Shown: piece by piece, positions 52,520 through 61,641 of the stretch
Layout of the letters: each line of letters opens with the position of its first letter
How positions within the stretch are numbered: the first letter of the stretch is position 1
From: Pseudomonadota bacterium
GTDB taxonomy: Bacteria > Pseudomonadota > Gammaproteobacteria > Burkholderiales > Sulfuriferulaceae
Length of the DNA: 64,000 nucleotides
Direction: 5' to 3'
Assembly: GCA_021845925.1 (NCBI GenBank)
Contig: JAJZUW010000007.1
Span: 98,267 to 162,266 of the forward strand
Notes under the pieces: model-generated
Databases searched by the model: none
The model's input: the letters and a program-made list of their open reading frames with translations, nothing else
Told to the model about the DNA's origin: nothing
Program-made: the position numbers and the translations under genes

Positions 52520-53926
52520 TCACCGCTCCCTCAGGCTTTCATGCGCATGCGTCAGAATAGGCGAAAGCAGATAATCGATGATTCTGCGCTCACCAGTCCG
52601 GATTTCCACGCTCCCTGACATACCAGGCATCAATTTGACTTCGTGTCCATCAATGTTCATGGCGGTGGCTTTGAGGGCAATGCGTACCGAATACAGTGGG
52701 CCGCTGGTATTGGCGGGTTTCTGGTCCCCCTGCGCCAGTTCCTTGCCCGATTCTTCGGCATTGTCTTTGCCAGAAGGCTCGATGGCATCATGCGACACGT
52801 GCGTCACCACGGCATCCACCGTGCCGTATTTGGTGTATTCAAAGGTATCGATCTTGACTTCCGCGCGCTGTCCTTCATGGATGAATCCGATGTCTTTATC
52901 TTCGACATACGCTTCAAATTCAACCGGTGAATTGTCAGGCACGATCAGCATCAAGGGCTGCGCAGCAGTTACCGCGCCGCCAACCGTGTGTATCGCCAAT
53001 TGCTGAACAGTGCCATTAACCGGCGCCACCAGCCGGAGCAGATCCATATGCGCTGCTGCTGACTTTTCATCCTGCCCCGAATCCGACCAGTTGCGCGTGG
53101 CTTCGGCCATGTCATCTTCCGCCGTTTTGCGGGTGTCGGCCTCAAGCACCCTCATCTGGGTTTTGATGTCCGCAAGCTGCCCCTGCATGTCCAGCCAGGC
53201 TTGCTGTTTTTCCATCCAGTCGTGTTCAGAAACATCATGGTTTTTTGCCAACAGCGCATAATCGTCAGCACGCTGCTTCTCCAGTGGCAGTTGTCTTTCA
53301 TACCGTGCTGCCTGTGCGCGCAGCTCCTGTTTTTTGGCCAGATAATTTTGCCACAGGTCCTGCAAGTGGGTGTTTTCACGGTTCCAGTACAGATCGTTCA
53401 TGCCTGCAACCCGTTGCAGGTGGGGTGGCATTCCGCTGGTTACCGCTTGCAATAACGCCTTTGACCGCATGATTTGCAACAGCGCCAGCTGACGGTCATC
53501 GTCGGCTTTCATGCGCGCACTTTCGGACATGCGCGTATCCAGTTCAACCAGAACGTCGCCTTTTTTGACTTTCTGGCCTTCGGTCACGTGCAGACCTGTC
53601 ACTCTGGCGACCTCCACCGAGGCTACCGACTTGGTATACCCGCTAGGAATAATCTTGCCACGGCCATTAGACACAATATCAATCTTGCCCAGTACCGACC
53701 ATACCAGCAGCACCAACACCAGCGCCATCAACAGTTTGGCAACCAGCCGACCTGTCGGTGATACCGGCGCCGCCTGTATGGCCAGTGCCGATGGCAAAAA
53801 CGCTGCTTCATCGGCTCTGAGCGGCTTGTGAGCAAGCGTATCGCGTTGTGCCCAGAAATATGCGAAAACACTACGGTAACGTTGCAATAGATCGTTGAGC
53901 GCCTGCAAGCGAAACTTAAAATTCAT
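52520..53926 (-). CDS. Type I secretion periplasmic adaptor (HlyD family)
   Basis: A 468-residue membrane fusion protein bridging the ABC exporter to an outer-membrane channel. One membrane helix (KLLMALVLVLLVWSVLG, about residues 62-80) is followed by a lipoyl half (IIPSGYTKSVASVEVARVTGLHVTEGQKVKKGDVLVELD). A long coiled coil (about 125-300) and a C-terminal beta-barrel ending in MPGMSGSVEIRTGERRIIDYLLSPI follow. This ending is typical of HlyD/PrtE. It overlaps the ABC gene by four bases. No TolC gene is present, so the channel must come from elsewhere. Confidence 0.93.
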   Translation of the reverse strand: MNFKFRLQALNDLLQRYRSVFAYFWAQRDTLAHKPLRADEAAFLPSALAIQAAPVSPTGRLVAKLLMALVLVLLVWSVLGKIDIVSNGRGKIIPSGYTKSVASVEVARVTGLHVTEGQKVKKGDVLVELDTRMSESARMKADDDRQLALLQIMRSKALLQAVTSGMPPHLQRVAGMNDLYWNRENTHLQDLWQNYLAKKQELRAQAARYERQLPLEKQRADDYALLAKNHDVSEHDWMEKQQAWLDMQGQLADIKTQMRVLEADTRKTAEDDMAEATRNWSDSGQDEKSAAAHMDLLRLVAPVNGTVQQLAIHTVGGAVTAAQPLMLIVPDNSPVEFEAYVEDKDIGFIHEGQRAEVKIDTFEYTKYGTVDAVVTHVSHDAIEPSGKDNAEESGKELAQGDQKPANTSGPLYSVRIALKATAMNIDGHEVKLMPGMSGSVEIRTGERRIIDYLLSPILTHAHESLRER

Positions 53927-56100
53927 GCCTGATTCCCGGGTATCCCCTGTTGCAGTTGCCAGAGGTGCGCGTAAATTCCGCCCTGAATCTGCAGCAATTG
54001 CGCATGAGTGCCGCTTTCCACGATCTGTCCCCTATCCATCACAATGATCCGGTTAGCCTGACGCACGGCCGAAAGCCTGTGTGCAATCACCAGCACCGTG
54101 CGGCCCTGACAGATTTGGCGCATGTTGTCCTGCACGATTTTTTCAGATTCGTAATCCAGTGCGCTGGTGGCTTCATCAAAAATCAGGATGCGTGGATTGC
54201 GTAACAATGCGCGAGCAATGGCAATACGCTGGCGTTGCCCTCCCGAGAGTCCGGTGCCATGTTCGCCAACCAGCGTGTCATAACCTTCGGGCAGCTCGCA
54301 GATAAACTCATGCGCCCCGGCAAGCTTTGCAGCCTGTATCACGCCTTCAATCGGCAATTCCGGGTTTGCCAGCGCGATGTTATCCCGCACGCTGCGATTG
54401 AACAGATTGCTTTCCTGTAGCACCACACCAATCTGCTGTCGCAAACTGGTGGTATCGATCACCGCAATGTCCTGTCCGTCAATCAGCACCCGGCCACGGT
54501 CGGGTACATACAAGCGTTGGACCAGACGCGTCAACGTGCTCTTACCCGAACCCGAACGGCCAACAATGCCAATCACCTCACCTGGTTTAACAGCAAGACT
54601 GACCTGACGGATCACATCACTGGCGTCAGGCCGATAACGAAACGACACCTGATCAAATTCGATGGCTCCAGCCAGTGTTGGCAGCCGGGTTTTCTGCCCG
54701 ACAACTTCGGGAATGGTATTCAGAATCTCGCCCAGTCGGCTCATGGAAACACCAACCTGCTGAAAATCATTCCACAATTGCGCCAGCCGCAATATTGGGC
54801 TGGACACCTGCGCAGCGAGCATGTTGAATGCCACCAGTTCGCCCACTGTCAATTTCTGTTCAATCACCAGCCCGGCGCCAAACCACATGATGGCAGCCGT
54901 CACCAGCTTGCTGACCAGACTAACGCCCCCGCTGGCAATTGTGCCCGCATTGCTGACTTCAAGCCCTGCAGTCACATAAGCTGCCAGCTGCTGATCCCAT
55001 TTCTGGAACCAGCGCGGTTCAACGGCCATGGATTTGATGGTATCCATGTTACTGATACTTTCCACCAGAAAAGACTGGTTTTCAGCACCACGGGAAAATT
55101 TGACGTTGAGTCGGTCACGTATCACCGGCGTGAATACCAGCGACAGTGTCAGATACACCGGGATTGACAGGATAACGATCAGAGTCAGCGCGCCGCTGTA
55201 CCAGAACATCACACCGAGAAATACAAACGAAAACACCACGTCCATCACGACCGTCATGGCATTACCGGTCAGAAATGCGCGAATGTTTTCCAGTTCACGA
55301 ATCCGTGCTACCGAATCGCCCACCCGCCGTGTCTGAAAATAGGCCAATGGTAAATTCAACAGATGTCGATATAAACGCGCACCCAACTCAACATCGATTT
55401 TGCTGCTGGTGTGCGCAAATACCCAGGAACGTATGCCGTTGAATGCAGCTTCGAACAGAATGGCGCAAACCAGACCAATGGTGATCACGTCCAGCGTCTT
55501 CATGGCATGATTCACCAGAACCTTGTCCATGACCACCTGGAAGAACATCGGGCTGACCAGGCCAATCAGCTGCAGCACAAACGAAATCAGCAGAATCTCG
55601 CCCAGCAGCTTACGGTATTTGACAATGGCGGGAATAAACCAGGTGAAATCGAACTTTGCCAGTGCACCGGCAAAGCTGGCCTTGCTGGTCACGTAAATCA
55701 GAGTTCCTGTGGTTTGCTGAACAAAATCCACTACGGTCATCAGACTGGGCTGTTGATCGGCAAACTGCACCAGCAACCGCTCCGGAACGCCTTCACGACC
55801 AGGGTCGTATTTCGCCACCACAAAATAGGCACCTGGCTCGCCACTTTCGCGCAATTGGCCAATCGCTGGCAACGGTGCTTTCGCCAAACGCGCTGGCTCC
55901 TGTTGCACAGCTTTGGCACGCATGCCCAACCTGTCTGCCGCAAGCACAATCCGTGGCGTGTCAAACATCTTTGTTCCCAGTTCATGGCGCAACCGTGATT
56001 CGTCAAACACCACACCATGAAGCTGGGCCAAAATGCCAAGCGCAACCAGACCGGAATCTGGTTCGCCCGGCATTTCTCCCACCGCACAAAACGACGTCAT
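53923..56100 (-). CDS. Type I secretion ABC transporter with C39-like domain (HlyB type)
   Basis: A 725-residue exporter. The N-terminal ~140 residues match a C39-like domain: where peptidases have the catalytic Cys (QxxxxDCG) this reads GEPDSGLVAL, and the catalytic His position reads GAYFVVAK, so it should bind but not cut cargo, as in HlyB. Six membrane helices occupy about 160-440. The nucleotide-binding domain has Walker A GRSGSGKST, signature LSGGQRQR, Walker B ILIFDEATSALD, and H-loop AHRLS. It is 26 bases downstream of the large secreted protein, its likely cargo. Confidence 0.94.
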   Translation of the reverse strand: MTSFCAVGEMPGEPDSGLVALGILAQLHGVVFDESRLRHELGTKMFDTPRIVLAADRLGMRAKAVQQEPARLAKAPLPAIGQLRESGEPGAYFVVAKYDPGREGVPERLLVQFADQQPSLMTVVDFVQQTTGTLIYVTSKASFAGALAKFDFTWFIPAIVKYRKLLGEILLISFVLQLIGLVSPMFFQVVMDKVLVNHAMKTLDVITIGLVCAILFEAAFNGIRSWVFAHTSSKIDVELGARLYRHLLNLPLAYFQTRRVGDSVARIRELENIRAFLTGNAMTVVMDVVFSFVFLGVMFWYSGALTLIVILSIPVYLTLSLVFTPVIRDRLNVKFSRGAENQSFLVESISNMDTIKSMAVEPRWFQKWDQQLAAYVTAGLEVSNAGTIASGGVSLVSKLVTAAIMWFGAGLVIEQKLTVGELVAFNMLAAQVSSPILRLAQLWNDFQQVGVSMSRLGEILNTIPEVVGQKTRLPTLAGAIEFDQVSFRYRPDASDVIRQVSLAVKPGEVIGIVGRSGSGKSTLTRLVQRLYVPDRGRVLIDGQDIAVIDTTSLRQQIGVVLQESNLFNRSVRDNIALANPELPIEGVIQAAKLAGAHEFICELPEGYDTLVGEHGTGLSGGQRQRIAIARALLRNPRILIFDEATSALDYESEKIVQDNMRQICQGRTVLVIAHRLSAVRQANRIIVMDRGQIVESGTHAQLLQIQGGIYAHLWQLQQGIPGNQA

Positions 56101-56126
56101 GTCAGGCGATACCTTTCATGCGCAGC

Positions 56127-59100
56127 TCAATGCCAGTTGGCCGCCAAAACCGGCGCTAGTTGCGTCGATTGTGCAGCAGTGAGTGTCGTCTGGCCCAGCG
56201 GCGGTGGCGTCATCGAGGCCATGGCCTGAACCAGTGCATTCACATTGGCTGCAGAGGCCGAATTCCCGCCAACCGTGATATCCGACAGCTGAAATTGCGC
56301 ACCGGCAAACCAGTTGCTGATGGTTTCGGCTTCGCCAGTGCCATCAACCTGAACCACCAGGTTGTTGCCGGAACGGCTAAACCACAGCTGGTCGTTCAGT
56401 ATGCCTGTTCCAAACGACAGCACGTCAGTTGTTGCACTGGTCGTGTTGATGACGTTTGCACCAGACCCCGAACCCAGCGTCAGCGTCACGCCTGCCCCCA
56501 CATTAACGGTGTCGTTTGAGCCCGTCAGTGTGGTATTGCCAGACAGGTTGATGACCGACGCAACACCATTTGCCACGATAGTGTTGTCATTGCCGTTGAC
56601 CGTCAGGGTGCTTGTGACGCCAGGATTATTAATCGTGGTGGAGCTGCCATTCACTGTGACATACTCATCATTGGTATTTGTCGCATCAATCGTGTTGTTG
56701 TTGCCGTTGACCGTCAATCCATAGGCATTGTTCGCCGTCACGGTATCGCCTGTGAGATTAAGCGTATTGAACCCCCCGCTGACCGCAACTGCCTCACCGG
56801 TATTGCTCAGACGCAACGTATCGCTGGAACCTATCACCGAGACGCCGCCAAACGCATCGCCTCCTGTCTGCGTTAAGGCATTGTCATAACCCCATAGTGT
56901 CAGCTCATCACCAGCAGCCTCGGCAGAAACGTCAATCGTGCCAAAATATCCACCAAATGTCTCGTTCTGCGCTGCGCTGGTTAACACAACGCTGCCCGTA
57001 TGGGATACCCATTCGTTAATAATATTGCCATTGCCACTAGCCAGAGTCAGCGTCACGCCCGAACCCACATTGACCGTGTCGTTCGAACCAGTCAGTGTGG
57101 CATTGCCAGACAGGTTCAGGCTGCCAATACCGCTGGCCGTGATCGTGCTGCCGCTGCCGTTTACGGTCAGATTGGTTGTACTGCCAGTTGCATCTACCGT
57201 GGTTGAGTTGCCGTTGACTGTCAGGTTGGTTATGCTGCCGGCTGCATCTATCGTGGTTGAGTTGCCGTTGACTGTCAGGTTGGCCATGCTGCCTGTTACG
57301 CTGATGGTATCCGTGTTGCCATTCGCCGTCAGGTTTGACAAACCACTGCCGTTGAGCGTGTTGTTATTGCCATTCAGCGTCAAATTGCTGACATTGCTGG
57401 CATTCACCGTGTCACTGGTCAGATCAAGCGTGTTGCCGGTACCGCTGACGTTTACCGTCACACCACCCGTACCCAGCAGATTCAATGTGTCATATGCACC
57501 TGTTACCGCTACGCTGCTGAATGCAGCGCTGCCACTCATCTGCAGCAGCGTGTCGTAGTTACCGGACAGCGTGAGCGCATCACCCGTTGCCTGCGCCGTG
57601 GTATCAAACGTGCCCCAGGAGCCGCCAAATGTCTCGCTCTGGGATGCGCTGGCCAGCGTAACATTGGCCGTCTTCTGTGTTTGCGATTCAGTGATCGTAT
57701 TGCCATTGCCACTGGCCAGCGTCAACGTCACGCCCGAGCCCGCATTCACGGTGTCGTTCGAGCCAGTCAGTGTGGCATTGCCAGACAGGTTCAGACTGCC
57801 AACACCGCTGGCCGTGATCGTGCTGCCGCTGCCATTCACCGTCAGGTTGGCCATGCTGCCCGTTACATTGATGGTATCCGTGTTGCCATTCGCCGTCAGG
57901 TTCATGTTTGTGACGTTACTTGCCGAAATGGTGTTGTTGTTACCATTGATGGTTAATGGATTACTCGCAACATCTGTCACAGCGCCATTGTTCAGATTCA
58001 GCGTGTTGTCATTTCCGTACGCATTGACCAGCGCACCCAGCATGGCAAAATTTAACGTATCATAACCACCACTGACGTTGAATTCAAACCCAGAACTGAT
58101 ATTTTGCGTGGTATCAGAAACGGTAATATTTGCGCTCTGGTTCATCGTACCCAATACCGATATCTCATTTTGAAAAGTGGTTGTCGGATTTGGATAATAT
58201 GCATTCAGGGCAGCGACAATTCCATTATAGGAGCTGGATCCGGAGAGAAAGGTGCCAAATTCAAGCTGCTGACTGGTTGACAGTTTGGACAACGCCGTTA
58301 CCAACCCAGAAACATCATAATTAAATGATTGTGTTGTCTGGTTGTAAGACAGACTCACATCCGTCAACAAAGACTGATTGAGTCCATTGCTTAACAAGCA
58401 GCCAGAAACATAATTGACCAGATCGTTCCACGCCTGCTCGATCATCGGCACGCCTGCCATGGTCACCAGTGTTGTCGACCAGCCGCTGTTGTTGGAATAC
58501 TGCGCACCCACAAATTTAGACAACGCATCAATCTCGCGCGTATCACCGGTAAAATGGTAGGTAGTTTCCTGCGGGTCATTTTCGACGCCGGTCCAGGTAA
58601 AGATCAGGTTATTGATCAACGTGGGCTGTTGCGCCGGCGTGGCCGCCAGATACTGCTTGACCAGATTGGCCAGATTACCCGTGGTATCCAGCGCCATCGC
58701 CACCTGCAGATCGTGCACATCGCCCCAGCCGGCCACATTCGGCAAGTTGGCGTACGCACTGTTGGTCATGCCCGCACTCTCGTCGATGGTATTGGAGGTA
58801 TTCACTGCCATGTTCATGTCCGACAGCGTGCCGGTGGTGCCGTTGCTGTAGGTGACGGTACTGGTGGCCACCAGTTTGTCGCCATTTGCATCAGTGGTAT
58901 TCACGCTGCTGGTATTCAGACTGATGGAGGTAATGCCCGCCTGCGCCAGGGTTTCCAGTTGCCCGGAACCTGCCTGGCCGTTGGAGCCCACCCAGATCTC
59001 GATCTGATTGAAATCAGTATCAGAGGCATTGATCACGCCGTCATGGTTGGTATCCATGCTGGCCAGTTGCGTGAAACCGCTTTGACCCTGCACATTGCCA

Positions 59101-59876
59101 TTCTGGTTGGTGGTGCCGGTACCGAGGATGGTAAACCCATTGTTCAGCGTGCCGGAAGGATTGGTGACATCCACCAGTATTCCTGCATTGGAACTGAACC
59201 AGGAACTTTGTTCTTCGAAACCCGTATTCCGGTAATCCACATACGATCCGTTTGCCAAGGATGTCGTCGTCACCGCCTGGCCGTTCATGGAGATGACGAG
59301 TGGGTCGATGATCTGGTTTTGGGCGTTGCCGAGTTCAGAAGAAAGTTGTAACACCAATCCCGGATTAGCATGTGTATTTAATAATTCTGTCGATGTGTAC
59401 TGAGAAAAGGTTTGCAAATACTCAGTAATTGGCGTTCCATTACCATCCACAGGAACGGTTTCGCCATTGGAATTTAAAAATTTCGAAAGATTGCCAACCC
59501 CAACCAACCAAGCCCCTGCAATCAATCCTGATTGAGTAATTTGTATGCCGTCGATATTTTCGCCGACATATTGATCCAATCCATCATGAACAATGTAACC
59601 CCAAAGTATATTGGCATATATCTGCGCAGCATCATCTTGTGCAACCGAATTATTGAGAAACTGTGATAGACTATTAACCCCATCCTTGCCAGTCCAGGTT
59701 CCCGACCAATCGCTTCCTCCATTATAGAACCCAGCATCTTCAAGTGCTGGACCTCCAAATTGATATTTCCCAATATAACCATAATTATTTTCAGCCTGAT
59801 AATTCCCAGATGATTCACGCTGACCTAACGCATTAAAGAAATCAGAGTTGATATTTAAAGATCCTTGCACGCTCAT
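56127..59876 (-). CDS. Type I-secreted effector with lysozyme-like N-terminus and beta-solenoid
   Basis: A 1249-residue protein, probable cargo of the adjacent exporter. Residues ~12-170 resemble lysozyme/transglycosylase domains, with E21 in LGQRESSGNYQ as likely catalyst and GYIGKYQFGGPALEDAGFY. Residues 182-388 are a conserved block with a Ca-binding loop (DTNHDGVINASD). About 580-1130 is a repeat region of N-G-N turns (VNGNGSTI, LSGNATLTGSNDTVN) rather than classical GGxGxD repeats. The C-terminus (DQLWFSRSGNNLVVQVDGTGEAETISNWF, AALVQAMA-like end) matches type I cargo tails. No N-terminal signal peptide. GGGAG precedes the ATG at 59876. Confidence 0.85.
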   Translation of the reverse strand: MSVQGSLNINSDFFNALGQRESSGNYQAENNYGYIGKYQFGGPALEDAGFYNGGSDWSGTWTGKDGVNSLSQFLNNSVAQDDAAQIYANILWGYIVHDGLDQYVGENIDGIQITQSGLIAGAWLVGVGNLSKFLNSNGETVPVDGNGTPITEYLQTFSQYTSTELLNTHANPGLVLQLSSELGNAQNQIIDPLVISMNGQAVTTTSLANGSYVDYRNTGFEEQSSWFSSNAGILVDVTNPSGTLNNGFTILGTGTTNQNGNVQGQSGFTQLASMDTNHDGVINASDTDFNQIEIWVGSNGQAGSGQLETLAQAGITSISLNTSSVNTTDANGDKLVATSTVTYSNGTTGTLSDMNMAVNTSNTIDESAGMTNSAYANLPNVAGWGDVHDLQVAMALDTTGNLANLVKQYLAATPAQQPTLINNLIFTWTGVENDPQETTYHFTGDTREIDALSKFVGAQYSNNSGWSTTLVTMAGVPMIEQAWNDLVNYVSGCLLSNGLNQSLLTDVSLSYNQTTQSFNYDVSGLVTALSKLSTSQQLEFGTFLSGSSSYNGIVAALNAYYPNPTTTFQNEISVLGTMNQSANITVSDTTQNISSGFEFNVSGGYDTLNFAMLGALVNAYGNDNTLNLNNGAVTDVASNPLTINGNNNTISASNVTNMNLTANGNTDTINVTGSMANLTVNGSGSTITASGVGSLNLSGNATLTGSNDTVNAGSGVTLTLASGNGNTITESQTQKTANVTLASASQSETFGGSWGTFDTTAQATGDALTLSGNYDTLLQMSGSAAFSSVAVTGAYDTLNLLGTGGVTVNVSGTGNTLDLTSDTVNASNVSNLTLNGNNNTLNGSGLSNLTANGNTDTISVTGSMANLTVNGNSTTIDAAGSITNLTVNGNSTTVDATGSTTNLTVNGSGSTITASGIGSLNLSGNATLTGSNDTVNVGSGVTLTLASGNGNIINEWVSHTGSVVLTSAAQNETFGGYFGTIDVSAEAAGDELTLWGYDNALTQTGGDAFGGVSVIGSSDTLRLSNTGEAVAVSGGFNTLNLTGDTVTANNAYGLTVNGNNNTIDATNTNDEYVTVNGSSTTINNPGVTSTLTVNGNDNTIVANGVASVINLSGNTTLTGSNDTVNVGAGVTLTLGSGSGANVINTTSATTDVLSFGTGILNDQLWFSRSGNNLVVQVDGTGEAETISNWFAGAQFQLSDITVGGNSASAANVNALVQAMASMTPPPLGQTTLTAAQSTQLAPVLAANWH
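57160..57300 (-). repeat. Near-identical tandem units in the solenoid coding region
   Basis: The segment reading (plus strand) GGTTGAGTTGCCGTTGACTG repeats with about 48-51-base spacing near 57201 and 57249, with a weaker copy near 57153. It codes for the NLTVNGNSTTIDA/VDATGS units. Larger blocks around 57055-57165 and 57715-57850 are also near copies. Such DNA can change copy number by recombination. Confidence 0.7.
58713..59333 (-). repeat. 621-bp conserved block, copy 1 (in full-length effector)
   Basis: This block matches 61699-62319 at a constant offset of 2986 bases, without insertions or deletions and with about 33 mismatches by eye (near 95% identity). It codes residues 182-388 of the full effector, from GNAQNQIIDPLVIS to NVAGWGDVH. 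Identity stops sharply at both ends, so only this block is shared. Confidence 0.92.
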
Positions 59877-59893
59877 ATATTTCTCCCATGAGA

Positions 59894-60454
59894 TTATTTG
59901 CATATCCTATTTGATAATTGATATTTCCCATTATTCCAGATCCATATTGCATGACAAAGGCCCGGACCGTGAAATATCAAAGAATTATGGCCATCTACAA
60001 TACTATTTGATATCTCAACATTACTTACCGAAACCGCTTCGGCAACTTTACGAACGCTTCCATCGGATTCTTTTTCAAAAATGACCAAATCAGAACCAGC
60101 CATCCCAGATGTGCATGCATTTCCATAAAGAATGACTATGTATCCGTCCGAACTTTTCGAAAGAACTAAATATTTTGCGGATAAATTTATTGCTCCGCAC
60201 ACACGAATTCCATGATCGAACAACTTTAGAGCATGAGGATCATAATCCACGCCAATTGCATCAAGGATTAAACAGGATTTTTCTTCTGATAAATTGGCTT
60301 CGGGAGGAAAAAGGGCAGAACATTTCAATTCTTCAGAATATGCATAATAAGATAAAAAACAAAAGGGAAAGATTAAATTCCACATAACAGCTTTTACTAA
60401 CAAAATTAGTGCTGAGCTTCTTTCATCAATTGCGCAAAGCTGCGAATTTTTCAT
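59894..60454 (-). CDS. Exported small protein, putative immunity to the lysozyme-like effector
   Basis: A 186-residue protein of unknown family ending 17 bases before the effector start, on the same strand. A hydrophobic stretch (about residues 16-40, ending FLSYYAYSEE) looks like a signal peptide; ATG 60385 is an alternative start. The mature part has six cysteines (KCS, KSCL, RVCGA, NACTSG, GLCHA, RICK), suiting disulfides in the periplasm. Low G+C compared with the chromosome. A periplasmic inhibitor of a peptidoglycan-cutting toxin is inferred from position and export only. Confidence 0.6.
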   Translation of the reverse strand: MKNSQLCAIDERSSALILLVKAVMWNLIFPFCFLSYYAYSEELKCSALFPPEANLSEEKSCLILDAIGVDYDPHALKLFDHGIRVCGAINLSAKYLVLSKSSDGYIVILYGNACTSGMAGSDLVIFEKESDGSVRKVAEAVSVSNVEISNSIVDGHNSLIFHGPGLCHAIWIWNNGKYQLSNRICK

Positions 60455-60539
60455 TTGTTATTCCAAAAATAATTTCTCAGGTACGAATATTTGTTTATTA
60501 CCGGGCGGTTGCATGGTGCTAACGCCTGCATAAGAAATG

Positions 60540-60850
60540 TCATATAACGGCATATTGGCATTCGGGTTGGCGAAAGAAGGATTTCACCAATGCGGGCAAT
60601 TTCTGGATACGACGCAGAGCGCCGAGTGCCAGCCGTTTCATTTCGTCTTTGGATTGCACCAGTTGTCTGGCCACCTGTCGTTTGACATGCGCCCAGACCT
60701 GTTCATCAGGGTTCAACTGCGGCGAGTAAGGCGGCAGGTAGAACAGCGCCAGTTTCCCGTTCTGGGCTTCGACGAACGCAGTAATGCGTTTTGCCTTGTG
60801 AATGGGATGACCATCGACGATCAGGAATACCGGCCGGTCGGCCGCTTCTG
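60540..60850 (-). mobile_element. IS630-family transposase C-terminal remnant
   Basis: The frame from about residue 98 of the ORF at 60540-61136 reads FLIVDGHPIHKAKRITAFVE, LALFYLPPYSPQLNPDEQVW and VKRQVARQL, the DDE end of IS630-type transposases. The N-terminal DNA-binding part and the first catalytic Asp are gone. The remnant joins in frame onto an effector N-terminal domain. Confidence 0.85.
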
Positions 60851-61136
60851 GTGAAAGAATTGCTTGGTCAGCCGGCATATTCGCAAGCGGGCTGTCTGGA
60901 TTTGCCTGCACATAATTTGCCCAAGAACTCGCCCAAGTGCTTGTAATGTATTGAAACAACCCTGTCGCTGAAGATTGTGAATTTGCCGCAAGAGGATTAA
61001 AATCAGACTCAGCGTTCGCCATATTTATTAACGCTTCAATAACAATATTAGGTGCATCAATCGCATGCCCTTGATCAATAATCTGATTTACAATGTTCAA
61101 TTGGTCTGGTGTAAGGTTATTCATGCTTGTAGCCAT
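60540..61136 (-). CDS. Chimera: transglycosylase-like effector N-terminus fused to IS630 fragment
   Basis: A 198-residue frame of two parts. Residues 1 to ~95 look like a lytic transglycosylase domain: ALINMANAESDFNPLAAN with the likely catalytic Glu, and SSATGLFQYITSTW. Residues ~98-198 are IS630 transposase. The effector part has no signal peptide, like other type I cargos, and has lost its C-terminal secretion region. It is probably a broken effector (orphan cassette). It starts one base after the stop of an upstream exported-protein gene whose last codons carry AAAGGAA as its ribosome-binding site. Confidence 0.75.
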   Translation of the reverse strand: MATSMNNLTPDQLNIVNQIIDQGHAIDAPNIVIEALINMANAESDFNPLAANSQSSATGLFQYITSTWASSWANYVQANPDSPLANMPADQAILSPEAADRPVFLIVDGHPIHKAKRITAFVEAQNGKLALFYLPPYSPQLNPDEQVWAHVKRQVARQLVQSKDEMKRLALGALRRIQKLPALVKSFFRQPECQYAVI

Positions 61137-61137
61137 G

Positions 61138-61614
61138 TCACTTTCCTTTCACATTGGTTAATTGACCGTTTACAGTTGATGACTGTATTTTAGTTTCAGC
61201 AGTACCTGATGCATTAAGAACACCATCGATATATATTCGCCAGCTTACATTACCGTACAACCCTACTGCCCGAACACCGGGCGCTTTAATAAAATGAAAA
61301 TCATCTGGATATGTAACATTATTGTTACCTGGATTATTAAAATCATAGATCCTTTCAGCAACAAACTCGCCACCACCCTTTTGAAAGGTGACAACATATC
61401 GAATATAATGAGTTTTTGTATTATCAAGCTTGCCAATTTTGTCCGCCACCCCCAAATGCAAATCAATATTATAGCTATATATCCATATTGGCAATTTTTT
61501 ATCCCATTCCAACTTGTCTGCACAGGCACCCTGAGAGAACAATGTGCCCATAATTATCGCAAGCAAAAATAGCCAAGAAAATTTTGGCGTATTGCCACGC
61601 ATAGCAGGCTTCAT
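61138..61614 (-). CDS. Exported small protein, putative immunity to the transglycosylase-like cassette
   Basis: A 158-residue protein of unknown family. A signal peptide is clear (FSWLFLLAIIMGTLFSQGACA, cleavage before DKLEW, about residue 33). The mature part is predicted beta-rich (THYIRYVVTFQKGGGEFVAERIYDF, VSWRIYIDGVLNASGTAE). One base separates it from the transglycosylase-like cassette, suggesting coupled expression. As with the gene at 59894, export to the periplasm fits a peptidoglycan-hydrolase inhibitor, by inference. Confidence 0.6.
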   Translation of the reverse strand: MKPAMRGNTPKFSWLFLLAIIMGTLFSQGACADKLEWDKKLPIWIYSYNIDLHLGVADKIGKLDNTKTHYIRYVVTFQKGGGEFVAERIYDFNNPGNNNVTYPDDFHFIKAPGVRAVGLYGNVSWRIYIDGVLNASGTAETKIQSSTVNGQLTNVKGK

Positions 61615-61641
61615 ATTTAGTCGTCCCTAATAAATTAATTT

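Noticed and set aside
56362..58065. Plus-strand frames rich in VLPLPFTVRL repeats opposite the effector solenoid
   Set aside because: They mirror the N-G-N repeats of the effector on the opposite strand and have no independent support.
56127..59876. Classical RTX toxin with GGxGxDxux nonapeptides
   Set aside because: I looked for the nonapeptide and did not find it; the repeats are N-G-N turns. Only the C-terminal tail and the EF-hand-like loop resemble RTX cargos.
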